Source of the DNA: Candidatus Saccharimonadota bacterium
GTDB taxonomy: Bacteria > Patescibacteriota > Saccharimonadia > Saccharimonadales > Saccharimonadaceae
Direction of reading: 5' to 3'
Assembly: GCA_030645815.1 (NCBI GenBank)
Contig: JAUSMW010000261.1
Location: 1-56,221, forward strand
Length of the DNA stretch: 56,221 nucleotides
The notes under the pieces were generated by a model that had not been told where the DNA came from, made no database searches, and was given only the letters and a program-made list of their open reading frames with translations. Position 1 is the first letter of the stretch. Every line of letters starts with the position of its first letter. The position numbers were made by a program, and so were the translations under genes. Positions 45,953 through 54,345 of the stretch are shown here, piece by piece.

Positions 45953-46786
45953 ATGAGATTTCTTGATAGCAATCTTTTAAATCCTCAAGCATTACATGAA
46001 GCAAAGTTGACTTTAATGCGTCAAAATTCTCCTATAGTTCGCTCAATCTACGGAAAGGAAGCTGTTCGTGACATGGAGGAGATGAACGACATTCTCAATT
46101 TGCGTTATGAGGTTTATTGTAAGGAAGCCTGTTTTATTAGCAAAGATTTGTTTGCTGACTGCAAAGAGGTTGACCAATATGATGCAAATTCCATTCATAT
46201 TGCCAGCTACAACCACGACGATTTTATACTTGGCACTGTTCGACTTGTTCGACCTTTGCCTGGACAAAACTATCCATTTCAAAATCACTGTAAAACATTT
46301 CAATTTATTAGACCACCGGCTAGAGATGAGACGGCTGAAATTTCACGTCTGATCATTACAAAAAAACTCCGTGGGAGACGAAATGATTCGTTGCAAGGTA
46401 TTTTGACAAAGCAAGTTGAGACCGAGGAAGAATTTAATTCAAATTTGGCGGGACCACAGATTTCCGGGAATGAGATGATTTTGCTCTCAATGTTTCGTGA
46501 AATGTATAAAATTAGCAAAACAAATGGTATTCGATATTGGTATGCCACTATGGAAAAAGGACTTGCAAGGCAATTGACAAGAATGGGATTTGAATTTATC
46601 TCTATCGGTCGCCAGGCGGACTACTATGGTGCAGTTACTCCTTATATTGCAGATCTTCAAGAGTTGGAATTCAACCTAAGAAAGGGAAAACGAGAATTGT
46701 GGGAGTGGTTTAATGAGACACATATTAAATCGAACGGTAAAATGACGCTCGTGTCCGGCACCGGCCCGAAGCCGATTGAAACATGA
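45953..46786 (+). CDS. FeeM-like / PEP-CTERM-exosortase-system-associated acyltransferase (GNAT, autoinducer-synthase-like)
   Basis: LRYEVYCKEACFI...GTVRLVRP...AEISRLIITKKLRGRR...RYWYATMEKGLARQLTRMGFEFISIG. Confidence 0.7.
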   Translation: MRFLDSNLLNPQALHEAKLTLMRQNSPIVRSIYGKEAVRDMEEMNDILNLRYEVYCKEACFISKDLFADCKEVDQYDANSIHIASYNHDDFILGTVRLVRPLPGQNYPFQNHCKTFQFIRPPARDETAEISRLIITKKLRGRRNDSLQGILTKQVETEEEFNSNLAGPQISGNEMILLSMFREMYKISKTNGIRYWYATMEKGLARQLTRMGFEFISIGRQADYYGAVTPYIADLQELEFNLRKGKRELWEWFNETHIKSNGKMTLVSGTGPKPIET

Positions 46787-46796
46787 AAGGTTGAAA

Positions 46797-46925
46797 ATGA
46801 ATCTGGAAAAACAACGATACGTGGCAGAACTCGCGCCGAAGCTATTGGTTGGAATTTTAAGTACGCTCCTGGTAAAAAATAATATTGTGGATTACCTATC
46901 TAATGAGAACGTGTCTGCGGCTTGA
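46797..46925 (+). CDS. Small hypothetical protein (42 aa, MNLEKQRYVAELAPKLLVGILSTLLVKNNIVDYLSNENVSAA)
   Basis: ORF 10 nt after acyltransferase stop. Confidence 0.4.
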   Translation: MNLEKQRYVAELAPKLLVGILSTLLVKNNIVDYLSNENVSAA

Positions 46926-46931
46926 CTCATA

Positions 46932-47435
46932 TTGGGAAATGCCTTCGTGACCATTCAAACGATACAACTAGCTTTCTTTATTTTTCTTATAATTTCATCA
47001 GTCGAAGTTTTGGCCAAAACTGAAGCTGGTCTTTGTAAGCCGGAAGAGACTAGTGTTTTTTCATGTCAAACGAAATCTAAGAAATGGATCAATCTCTGCC
47101 AATCACCAGATAGCGGATTGCAATATCGTTTCGGTACGCAGAAGCATATTGAATTGCTATACCCAGATAATCCTGAATCTGGGTCGAGTCAATTCAAGTT
47201 TGCGCATTACAGCCGCTATCAGGCAGAAAAATATGAGATTACGTTTAGTAATCAAGGCACTGACTATACCATCTTCGATTATGCGGAAAGTTCTCATCAC
47301 CGTGCCGGAGTAAGAATTGGTAATGACACTGAGATACTATGCGTTGGCAAGATAAAAGCAGATTTTACTAAACTTCAAATGCTACTTTCGTGCGACTCAG
47401 ATAACGCTTTAAATGGTGAAAATTGTAGTAAATAA
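46932..47435 (+). CDS. Exported hypothetical protein
   Basis: N-terminal signal segment; Cys-containing mature domain. Confidence 0.55.
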   Translation: MGNAFVTIQTIQLAFFIFLIISSVEVLAKTEAGLCKPEETSVFSCQTKSKKWINLCQSPDSGLQYRFGTQKHIELLYPDNPESGSSQFKFAHYSRYQAEKYEITFSNQGTDYTIFDYAESSHHRAGVRIGNDTEILCVGKIKADFTKLQMLLSCDSDNALNGENCSK

Positions 47436-47463
47436 ACCTGATTTGTAGAGTGGAATATAACGT

Positions 47464-47973
47464 ATGAAATTATTAATTATTAGTGTGTTCGTTCTGTTGG
47501 TTTTCTTCGTAATTGTTGCGCTATTTTTTAAAAATATTAATTCGCAAAAGCCGTACAAGATTAAGGACATCATGACGAAAAATGAAGTCGAATTTTTCAA
47601 TCGACTGAGAAGCGCGGTTCCTGATCATTACATTTTTCCACAAGTAAGTATGGCCGCAATACTTAGCCCTGATATGCCGACACGTTCAAAGCAGTATTTA
47701 GGGGCTTTTCGTCGGATTTCGCAAAAACGAATTGATTGGGCGGTATATACGAGTGATCTAAAATTAATATGTGTTGTAGAGCTTGATGATTCTTCACACA
47801 ATAAGACTTCAGATCAAATCCGAGATACTTATATGTCTGGTGCCGGAATTAAAACCTTGCGTTGGCAGACTAAAAAGAAGCCGGATGTAAATGCTATTGC
47901 TGAGATGATTAACTCTCTTGACTGTGTTAAGCCTAGTCAAGAATTGTCTGTTCTAAAACTAAAATCTGTCTAA
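47464..47973 (+). CDS. Membrane-anchored DUF2726 (restriction-endonuclease-like fold) protein
   Basis: N-terminal TM; MTKNEVEFFNRLRSAVPDHYIFPQVSMAAIL...QKRIDWAVYTSDLKLICVVELDDSSH...GIKTLRW. Confidence 0.75.
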   Translation: MKLLIISVFVLLVFFVIVALFFKNINSQKPYKIKDIMTKNEVEFFNRLRSAVPDHYIFPQVSMAAILSPDMPTRSKQYLGAFRRISQKRIDWAVYTSDLKLICVVELDDSSHNKTSDQIRDTYMSGAGIKTLRWQTKKKPDVNAIAEMINSLDCVKPSQELSVLKLKSV

Positions 47974-47993
47974 ATATTTATTGGAAAATACAA

Positions 47994-48497
47994 ATGAAAA
48001 GAATTTATATTCTTGCCTTCACATCCCTTATTACAATGCAAGCGGCCACAGCTCAAGAAGTGGTTCAGCAACCTCTTAGCTACAAAGTGGAAGTTTTCAA
48101 AAATAACGTTTCGGTCGAAAAAATCTCTATCAAGGCTGACTTTAGGAAGGCCACTGTATTTAGTAATTTGAATAAATTCTCATATATTTCAACTTGTATA
48201 AAAGATTCTGATGGGAAATTTACCTATTCTCAAAAACCTGAAGAGACAGGTTTAAGTATAGTGCTAACGCCGTATTTCATAGAGGCGAAAGGACTCGTTG
48301 CTACTCAGTATGAAGTCGGCTATAAGGAAGTCAGCGAAATGAGAGATTTCCCTGAAAAATGGGCTGAAAACAATGTATGTCATGTGCAACTAATAAAATC
48401 TACTGCTAGTGCTCAGAATGGCATTTTGTCAGTTGGAAAAGATCCTATGATTGCTCATGTCAGTAATGATTTAAGAATCACGATTTCTCAAGAGTAA
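47994..48497 (+). CDS. Exported hypothetical protein
   Basis: Signal peptide MKRIYILAFTSLITMQAATAQE. Confidence 0.55.
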   Translation: MKRIYILAFTSLITMQAATAQEVVQQPLSYKVEVFKNNVSVEKISIKADFRKATVFSNLNKFSYISTCIKDSDGKFTYSQKPEETGLSIVLTPYFIEAKGLVATQYEVGYKEVSEMRDFPEKWAENNVCHVQLIKSTASAQNGILSVGKDPMIAHVSNDLRITISQE

Positions 48498-48504
48498 AAA
48501 ATCA

Positions 48505-50283
48505 GTGTCCATGATCCTGGATGCTGAAAACATTAACCTGACACGCGGCCACTACGCGGCCTTGCGTGCTTGGTATCAAGGTTTGTCTCTCGATTTCATA
48601 GCTACGCGCTACCTCGGAGTTGCAAGCGATGAAGAGGATCTTCTTTCCCCAGTAGCTTTCCAAGCGCGATTGAAATCGATTCATCACTGTGTCGTCCAAC
48701 GTGCCTATCGACACGATAGAGCGGATCTGGCGACACATCTTTCCGCCAATTTTAAACACTCTGAAAAAGACATCATCAAGGCGATTGATGCGGTTCACTC
48801 ATTGGAGTCATTGGGATCTGCACAACCGGCATTACACCATGTTGTTCAACATTGGTTTTCGCCTGCATTGGCAAAACGCTTGCACGCAGCGGATCTCAAT
48901 ACTATCGGCAAACTGATTAACGTTTGCAATGACAGGGGCTATGGCTGGTGGCGGCGCGTGCCGCGAATAGGAGGCGTTGCGGCTGAAACGATTGTGAATT
49001 GGTTGATCAGCCACGAATCAAAATTAGGGAGGGCAATAGGCTCGCATGTGACACGCAAATTGTTTATGCCCACTCTTGATGTTTCCCGATTGCTGGTGAT
49101 GTTGGATGCGGAAACATCCGCTATACCTCCCTTGGAGGCAATGCGGCTTCCGGCCTCATTAAATGGCGGTACCGGTTCCAATCGTGCGGCACTTGATCGA
49201 TGTTCCCTGACTGCGCGCAATGACTACGAGGCGGTGCTTACCTGGCTGTCTTTGCGACCGAAGGACACGCCAACATATAAAGCTTATAGGAAGGAGGCGG
49301 AGAGGTTTCTTGCCTGGGCCGTCATCGAGCGCGGCAAGGCATTATCTTCATTGACTACGGAAGACTGCATTGCCTATCGTGACTTTCTGGCAGATCCACA
49401 ACCGGCTAGTCGATGGTGCGCGGCTGGTGTGTTTTCAAGGACGCTGCCAGGCTGGCGACCGTTCACCGGCAGTCTGACACCCGATAGTCAAAAATACGCG
49501 CAAACCGTGCTCAGCTCGTTTTGCGAGTTTCTGACAAAAAAACGGTATTTGGAGACGAATCCTTGGTTTGGTATTCCGCCTTTCCGGCGTGGCCGCAAAG
49601 AAATGCAAATAGAAAAGGCGTTGCCTTTTGATGTCTGGCTTCGATTCTGGTCTTGGCTTTGTGAACATGCTGAGCATTCAATAAATTCTGATGTACGCCT
49701 GGCGCGTGCGGCTATCGCCTTACTGCGCGATTCCGGCTTGCGGCGCGGTGAGGTCTGTTTGTGCGACCGTTCGGATCTGCTGCCTATCGCGATTCCTAAA
49801 GATGATGTGTGGGGCGAGATTCGCATTGTGGGGAAGGGCGATAGAGTCCGCCGCGTGCCGGTTAGCACCAGGACTATCGAGGCGCTGCGCGCGCACTGGA
49901 ACGATAGAGCCGTCAGCTTCGATCTGGCTGTTAGTGGCTCTCTGCTATCTCCGTTATTTATGCCAAAGACTCCACGCGCAAAGGCAAAACATGCGCGGGG
50001 TGAAACCGGCTTTAGTGCAAGTGGGCTGCGCCTGGTGGTGGTACGTGCCGCCGAGCGCTTCGCGGCGTCACTTTCAGACGACGAAAAGGCTTTGGCTGCG
50101 TGCGCTGCGCGCACGCGTCCTCATGCTCTTCGTCATACGTTTGCCGTCCACGGTGTTGAGGCTGGTATGGATGTGGACGTGCTTCAATCTCTTCTTGGTC
50201 ACTCTTCGATGAGTACCACGACTATTTATACGCAACCTGGCCGCGAGCGTCGCTTGCGTCAGATTGCTAAGTTGTATAAATAG
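48505..50283 (+). CDS. Tyrosine site-specific recombinase with DUF3701-like N-terminus
   Basis: LRDSGLRRGEV, HALRHTFAVHG, LQSLLGHSSMSTTTIYT. Confidence 0.9.
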   Translation: MSMILDAENINLTRGHYAALRAWYQGLSLDFIATRYLGVASDEEDLLSPVAFQARLKSIHHCVVQRAYRHDRADLATHLSANFKHSEKDIIKAIDAVHSLESLGSAQPALHHVVQHWFSPALAKRLHAADLNTIGKLINVCNDRGYGWWRRVPRIGGVAAETIVNWLISHESKLGRAIGSHVTRKLFMPTLDVSRLLVMLDAETSAIPPLEAMRLPASLNGGTGSNRAALDRCSLTARNDYEAVLTWLSLRPKDTPTYKAYRKEAERFLAWAVIERGKALSSLTTEDCIAYRDFLADPQPASRWCAAGVFSRTLPGWRPFTGSLTPDSQKYAQTVLSSFCEFLTKKRYLETNPWFGIPPFRRGRKEMQIEKALPFDVWLRFWSWLCEHAEHSINSDVRLARAAIALLRDSGLRRGEVCLCDRSDLLPIAIPKDDVWGEIRIVGKGDRVRRVPVSTRTIEALRAHWNDRAVSFDLAVSGSLLSPLFMPKTPRAKAKHARGETGFSASGLRLVVVRAAERFAASLSDDEKALAACAARTRPHALRHTFAVHGVEAGMDVDVLQSLLGHSSMSTTTIYTQPGRERRLRQIAKLYK

Positions 50284-50301
50284 TCTCCGTCTTTCTTTTC
50301 C

Positions 50302-50439
50302 TCATTTTTTCTTTGTTCGCTCCATGAAGATCAACATACAGAGAATCATGATGAACAGCATTCCTCCTATTTGATGTTGATCTAAGCATTCAACTATCTT
50401 TGGCAGCATTGTTAACAGGGTCACTATTGAAGGTTTCAT
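50302..50439 (-). CDS. Small single-TM protein (45 aa, MKPSIVTLLTMLPKIVECLDQHQIGGMLFIMILCMLIFMERTKKK)
   Basis: aaggaaagaaa RBS before ATG; missed by the ORF track. Confidence 0.45.
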   Translation of the reverse strand: MKPSIVTLLTMLPKIVECLDQHQIGGMLFIMILCMLIFMERTKKK

Positions 50440-50789
50440 TTTCTTTCCTTTAAATTGAGTACCTGTTCAGTGTCGCGTCACGACTAGCTAAATACCTGTG
50501 GGCCAATTTCCAATTTTTTTAATTTGCTGCGTTTTTCTCCAAAATTTGAAGATTTTCGTCAGAACATTTAATTGAAATTAATGCATTCATTTACTCTCTC
50601 TTCCTGTTTTCTATATTTTTTTTTGGATTTCTATTTTATTTTGCGATCAAGTAGGCGGCTTTTGGGCGTTTTGAGCCGTTTAATTATGTTTTTGATGGGA
50701 TTGTTCGTGTTTTCCTTTTGAGGTCGTGGCGGGTGTTTTATGGCTTCGCTAAGGACGTTTCAGTTTTTGTTTGGCAAGGCTAAATCTTT

Positions 50790-50914
50790 GGGTCATTTTT
50801 GCTTTGCAAAAAACGGGATGCCCATTCCAGGCGCGCCTATCGGCTTGGTCGCTTTGCGACTGGTCGGCTGTGCCGCCCACCTTCCAGGCCACCACTTGAC
50901 GCGCTTAATAAGGG
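50790..50914 (+). repeat. 125-bp dispersed direct repeat, copy B
   Basis: Matches 216-340 with one mismatch. Confidence 0.95.
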
Positions 50915-51235
50915 CAGTGTCAGTGATTCCAGCCGGAACGTTCCCTTGCAGGGAACAACCACGTCTTACATCACTAACACACCCCTTAGCCGCTGGGGCT
51001 TATCCCAAAGGGCAGGCACAACGCTGCGCGTTATGCCACGTGCCGCCAGCTGCGCTGCCGGCATGGGGTCTTTTGGCCAAAATTATCTTTCGCGTCACGT
51101 GTCAATTTCGATAAAAAAGATACGTTCGTCCTATGAAGTTTGATCGGAAAAATAGGCAGAGTTTTGGCCGCGAATGACTTTCGCGTGATGTTTTTTACAA
51201 AAAATAAGTCAATAAAGATTCACGGCTTAAATGCA

Positions 51236-51251
51236 CTTTCGCGCGCGAAAG
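51236..51251. promoter_or_regulatory. 16-bp palindrome, copy 8 (upstream of klcA)
   Basis: Exact match. Confidence 0.9.
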
Positions 51252-51369
51252 ATCGATTGATTCTCTGCTAGGGAAAAGAAATTTTGTGGCTGCTTTATTT
51301 AATAGAGTCGGTAAATCGGGCGGGTGTGGTGGTTGTTTTTGGGTGTTTTGCAAAAAATAAAAATCAATA

Positions 51370-51429
51370 TTGTATGCTAATTGTATTCTTTTTGTGTGCT
51401 TTGTGGTATAATTACCCCTGTAGCACACG
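51370..51429 (+). promoter_or_regulatory. Duplicated promoter region, copy B (upstream of klcA)
   Basis: 52/60 identical, ungapped, to 509-568; TATAAT -10. Confidence 0.75.
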
Positions 51430-51469
51430 TATTTGATGACATTACATTTTTAACTTCTTGGAGAACTAC

Positions 51470-51910
51470 ATGAGTGCAACTGCTTACGCGATCAACCCGA
51501 CTGTCAATGATGTTGTAACCGCTCAAAAAATTAAAGCTGCTCAGCGCTTGAGGGCTTTACCAAAATATTTTGGTGTGAAACACATGATGAAAGCGGAGAG
51601 CGCGATTTTCGATGCGCTTGAATCGATGTCGGTTGACTATAACGGCGGCTATTGGGAATTTTACGAATTATCTAATGGCGGTTTTTACATGGCACCAGTC
51701 AGCCCGAAAGAATTTAAGCTTGTTTGTAGTGGTAATTATTTTTCTGGCACCTTGAGCGCCGATGCTGCCGGAATCGTTGCGAGCCTGTTCGCGATTAACG
51801 GTTTGATCTGGACTACACAAGAAGAGCGTTTCACTGATCTTTTTCATACATTGCGGGATTTCGCCAGCCATCATCCAGAAGCCGGTTTGATTCTCAGCGC
51901 TATTGATTAA
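51470..51910 (+). CDS. klcA: ArdB/KlcA-family antirestriction protein
   Basis: NGGYWEFYELSNGGFYMAP; SADAAGIVASLFAIN. Confidence 0.9.
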   Translation: MSATAYAINPTVNDVVTAQKIKAAQRLRALPKYFGVKHMMKAESAIFDALESMSVDYNGGYWEFYELSNGGFYMAPVSPKEFKLVCSGNYFSGTLSADAAGIVASLFAINGLIWTTQEERFTDLFHTLRDFASHHPEAGLILSAID

Positions 51911-51920
51911 TTTTTACTTG

Positions 51921-51941
51921 GCTAGGGGCTAAACCCCTAGC
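51921..51941 (+). other. Intercistronic hairpin between klcA and MTase-like gene
   Basis: GCTAGGGG CTAAA CCCCTAGC, no U-tract. Confidence 0.6.
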
Positions 51942-51967
51942 GTTCAATTACTCTTTCGGGCGCATTC

Positions 51968-52831
51968 ATGAAACTTGATCCACACCAAACAGAATTTGTC
52001 TCTTTGCTGAAAGGGCTTAGCGGTCGCTTTCGCCCTCATGAGCTTTTCAGTGATTTTTGTGAATTGTCGGCGCTATCGCTGCATGCACACGTAGAGACAG
52101 AGCGCTTTTACGCGGTCAATTACGAGCGTTATACGCGCCTTGTCACTAAATATTCAGACCAAGAGAAGGCGGTTTTTGACAAGATGTTTGACTGTTTGGT
52201 GAATTCACTTGAGGGCAGTTTTAAAGATAGTTTGGGCGAACTGTTTATGGTGTTGGAGTTGGGTAATCATTGGAAAGGCCAATTTTTTACACCTTATGAG
52301 TTGTGCAAATTGATGGCAAAAGTGGTGATGGGAGATCCGCAGCAGCGAACCAACCGGCACGGATTTTTTCAGATGTACGAGCCTTGTTCTGGTGCGGGTG
52401 CAATGGTAATTGCGTATGCGGACGCACTGCACGAAAGCGATTTTGCCTATCAGGATTCTATGCACGTGATTGCACAAGACCTCGACGCAACCGCCGTACA
52501 CATGAGCTATATACAGCTCAGCTTGTACGCCATCCCCGCTGTCGTCATTCACTGTAACAGCCTGAACCCGACACAAAATTACGGCTATTGGAAAACCTTT
52601 AAACACGTGCACGGTGATTGGGATCTGCGCTTATCCAGAGCTTCCGCCGTTGACACCATGCTTAATTTTATGCGCGAGGGTAAAAGTTCACCAGATGAAC
52701 AGAAAACAGAAATCATCTTGCCGCCGTTGCCAGTGGCGATATCGACACCACCAGCAATGAACGATCTTCGCCAGCGCCGTAATGACACAGTACAAAAATA
52801 TCGCGAATCAATGCAAATGGGCTTGTTTTAA
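51968..52831 (+). CDS. N-6 DNA methylase-like protein, no NPP[YF] seen
   Basis: GQFFTPYELCKLMAKVVMGD...YEPCSGAGAMVIAYADAL; expected catalytic position reads HCNSLNPTQN. Confidence 0.75.
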   Translation: MKLDPHQTEFVSLLKGLSGRFRPHELFSDFCELSALSLHAHVETERFYAVNYERYTRLVTKYSDQEKAVFDKMFDCLVNSLEGSFKDSLGELFMVLELGNHWKGQFFTPYELCKLMAKVVMGDPQQRTNRHGFFQMYEPCSGAGAMVIAYADALHESDFAYQDSMHVIAQDLDATAVHMSYIQLSLYAIPAVVIHCNSLNPTQNYGYWKTFKHVHGDWDLRLSRASAVDTMLNFMREGKSSPDEQKTEIILPPLPVAISTPPAMNDLRQRRNDTVQKYRESMQMGLF

Positions 52832-52911
52832 TTTACCCATTTATTTTCCCTAGCAGCTAGAGCCGTATCAGATTCTTACTCAATTGATGTGTTAAACAAA
52901 GGTAGAAATTC

Positions 52912-54303
52912 ATGGACTTCACTATTTCAAGCATTGGACAAAACAAAGGCGCAAAACGCGTTTGGCTTCAAGGCAATATGCTTGATCGTGCAGGCTTTGT
53001 GCCGCGCACACGCTACGAAGTGACTAAGGGCGATGGATGCATCATTTTAAAAATTGCACAAACGGGGCGTCGTGGCGTTTGCTTGAAAGAGAAGGGCGAT
53101 AAAGAAATCCCCGTTATTGACCTCAATAATAATGAAGAGTTGGCGATGTTTGACGGCTTGGAACATGTCAAGGTCACTTTCTTAGAGGGTGAGATTCGTA
53201 TTACTGCGCTTGCCAGCGAAGAGCGCGCACGCGAACGCGTTGCACGGGTAGAGCGGAAATTGTGCGCTGGTGAAGCGCTTAGTTTTGGCAGCTTGGCGCA
53301 CGGCGGCGGTGTGATGGATGACGCTATCGAAGCCGGTTTTAAGCAAGCCGGTCTTGATTGCGAATTAGCTTTCGCCAATGAAATTCGTCAGGATTTAAGC
53401 GATCACGCAATGTCGTTGGGTCGTACTTGGAAGAAGGCCACTGTTGCACTAAATGGAAAGATGCAGGAGTTCGCTTTTGATGATGTCGCTATGCGCGGCC
53501 TTGGCGTGGTGGACGTATTGACCGCTGGACTACCATGTTCCGGTGCAAGCGTGGCAGGGCGCGCAAAACGTGGTCTGGCACTGCCTGAAGCACATCCAGA
53601 GGTAGGGCATCTTGTGGTTGCATTCTTGGCGATCATTGCGCGAGTCAATCCAGTAGCAATCATTTTGGAGAATGTTTTACCTTATGCGAACAGTGCATCG
53701 ATGTACATCATTCGCAGCCAACTTGCGGACTTGCAGTATGAATTACATGAAACGGTTGTGGACGGCGCGGAGTTCGGCGCGTTGGAGCCGCGCAAACGCA
53801 TGGTGATGGTGGCGATCACGAAAGGAGTTGCCTTTTCGTTTGACGCATTTGAAAAGCCTGCCACGACCTCGCGCACCTTGGCTGAAGTCTTGGAGCCTAT
53901 CGCTCATGATGATGCACGCTGGAGCAAGATGGAAGGCTTGAAAGCAAAGGAGATTCGAGACGCGGCCAACAATAAATCTTTTGCAATGCAAATCTTCACT
54001 GGCGCCAGTGAAAAAATTTGTACGCTGACCAAAGGCATGTCGAAGAATCGCAGCACGGATGCGAAAATTCAACACCCGACCAATCCAGAATTATTGCGCG
54101 TGCCTACTCCGTTAGAACATGCCCGATGCAAACAAATTCCAGAGGAAATCATTGCTGGACTTTCGGCCACAATTGCGCATGAGTTGCTAGGCCAAAGTGT
54201 TATTTATAGCCCGTTTGTCGCTTTGGGTAAATTGCTGGCGACCTGCCTTCGGCGCATGACAATAAAAACTATCGAGGACGATTTTTGTCTGGTCGGCTGT
54301 TAA
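52912..54303 (+). CDS. C5-cytosine DNA methyltransferase with AbrB/SymE-like N-terminal domain
   Basis: VLTAGLPCSGASVAGRAKRGL (PC motif IV), VAIILENVLPYA (ENV motif VI), EPRKRMVMVAI. Confidence 0.82.
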   Translation: MDFTISSIGQNKGAKRVWLQGNMLDRAGFVPRTRYEVTKGDGCIILKIAQTGRRGVCLKEKGDKEIPVIDLNNNEELAMFDGLEHVKVTFLEGEIRITALASEERARERVARVERKLCAGEALSFGSLAHGGGVMDDAIEAGFKQAGLDCELAFANEIRQDLSDHAMSLGRTWKKATVALNGKMQEFAFDDVAMRGLGVVDVLTAGLPCSGASVAGRAKRGLALPEAHPEVGHLVVAFLAIIARVNPVAIILENVLPYANSASMYIIRSQLADLQYELHETVVDGAEFGALEPRKRMVMVAITKGVAFSFDAFEKPATTSRTLAEVLEPIAHDDARWSKMEGLKAKEIRDAANNKSFAMQIFTGASEKICTLTKGMSKNRSTDAKIQHPTNPELLRVPTPLEHARCKQIPEEIIAGLSATIAHELLGQSVIYSPFVALGKLLATCLRRMTIKTIEDDFCLVGC

Positions 54304-54345
54304 TCAAAGCTTCAGCCTTTTTCACGAGCCTATACGGAGACAATT

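Noticed and set aside
49488-50114. 208-aa minus-strand ORF inside the integrase gene
   Set aside because: Antisense to conserved recombinase catalytic region; low-complexity translation.
48505-50283. Integrase as evidence of an integrated prophage or ICE
   Set aside because: Whole molecule is circular with plasmid rep/par functions; the recombinase is more likely for multimer resolution or past acquisition.
51921-51941. GCTAGGGG...CCCCTAGC as another copy of the CTAGGG motif
   Set aside because: Lacks the GGGAAAA tail; it is a simple intercistronic hairpin.
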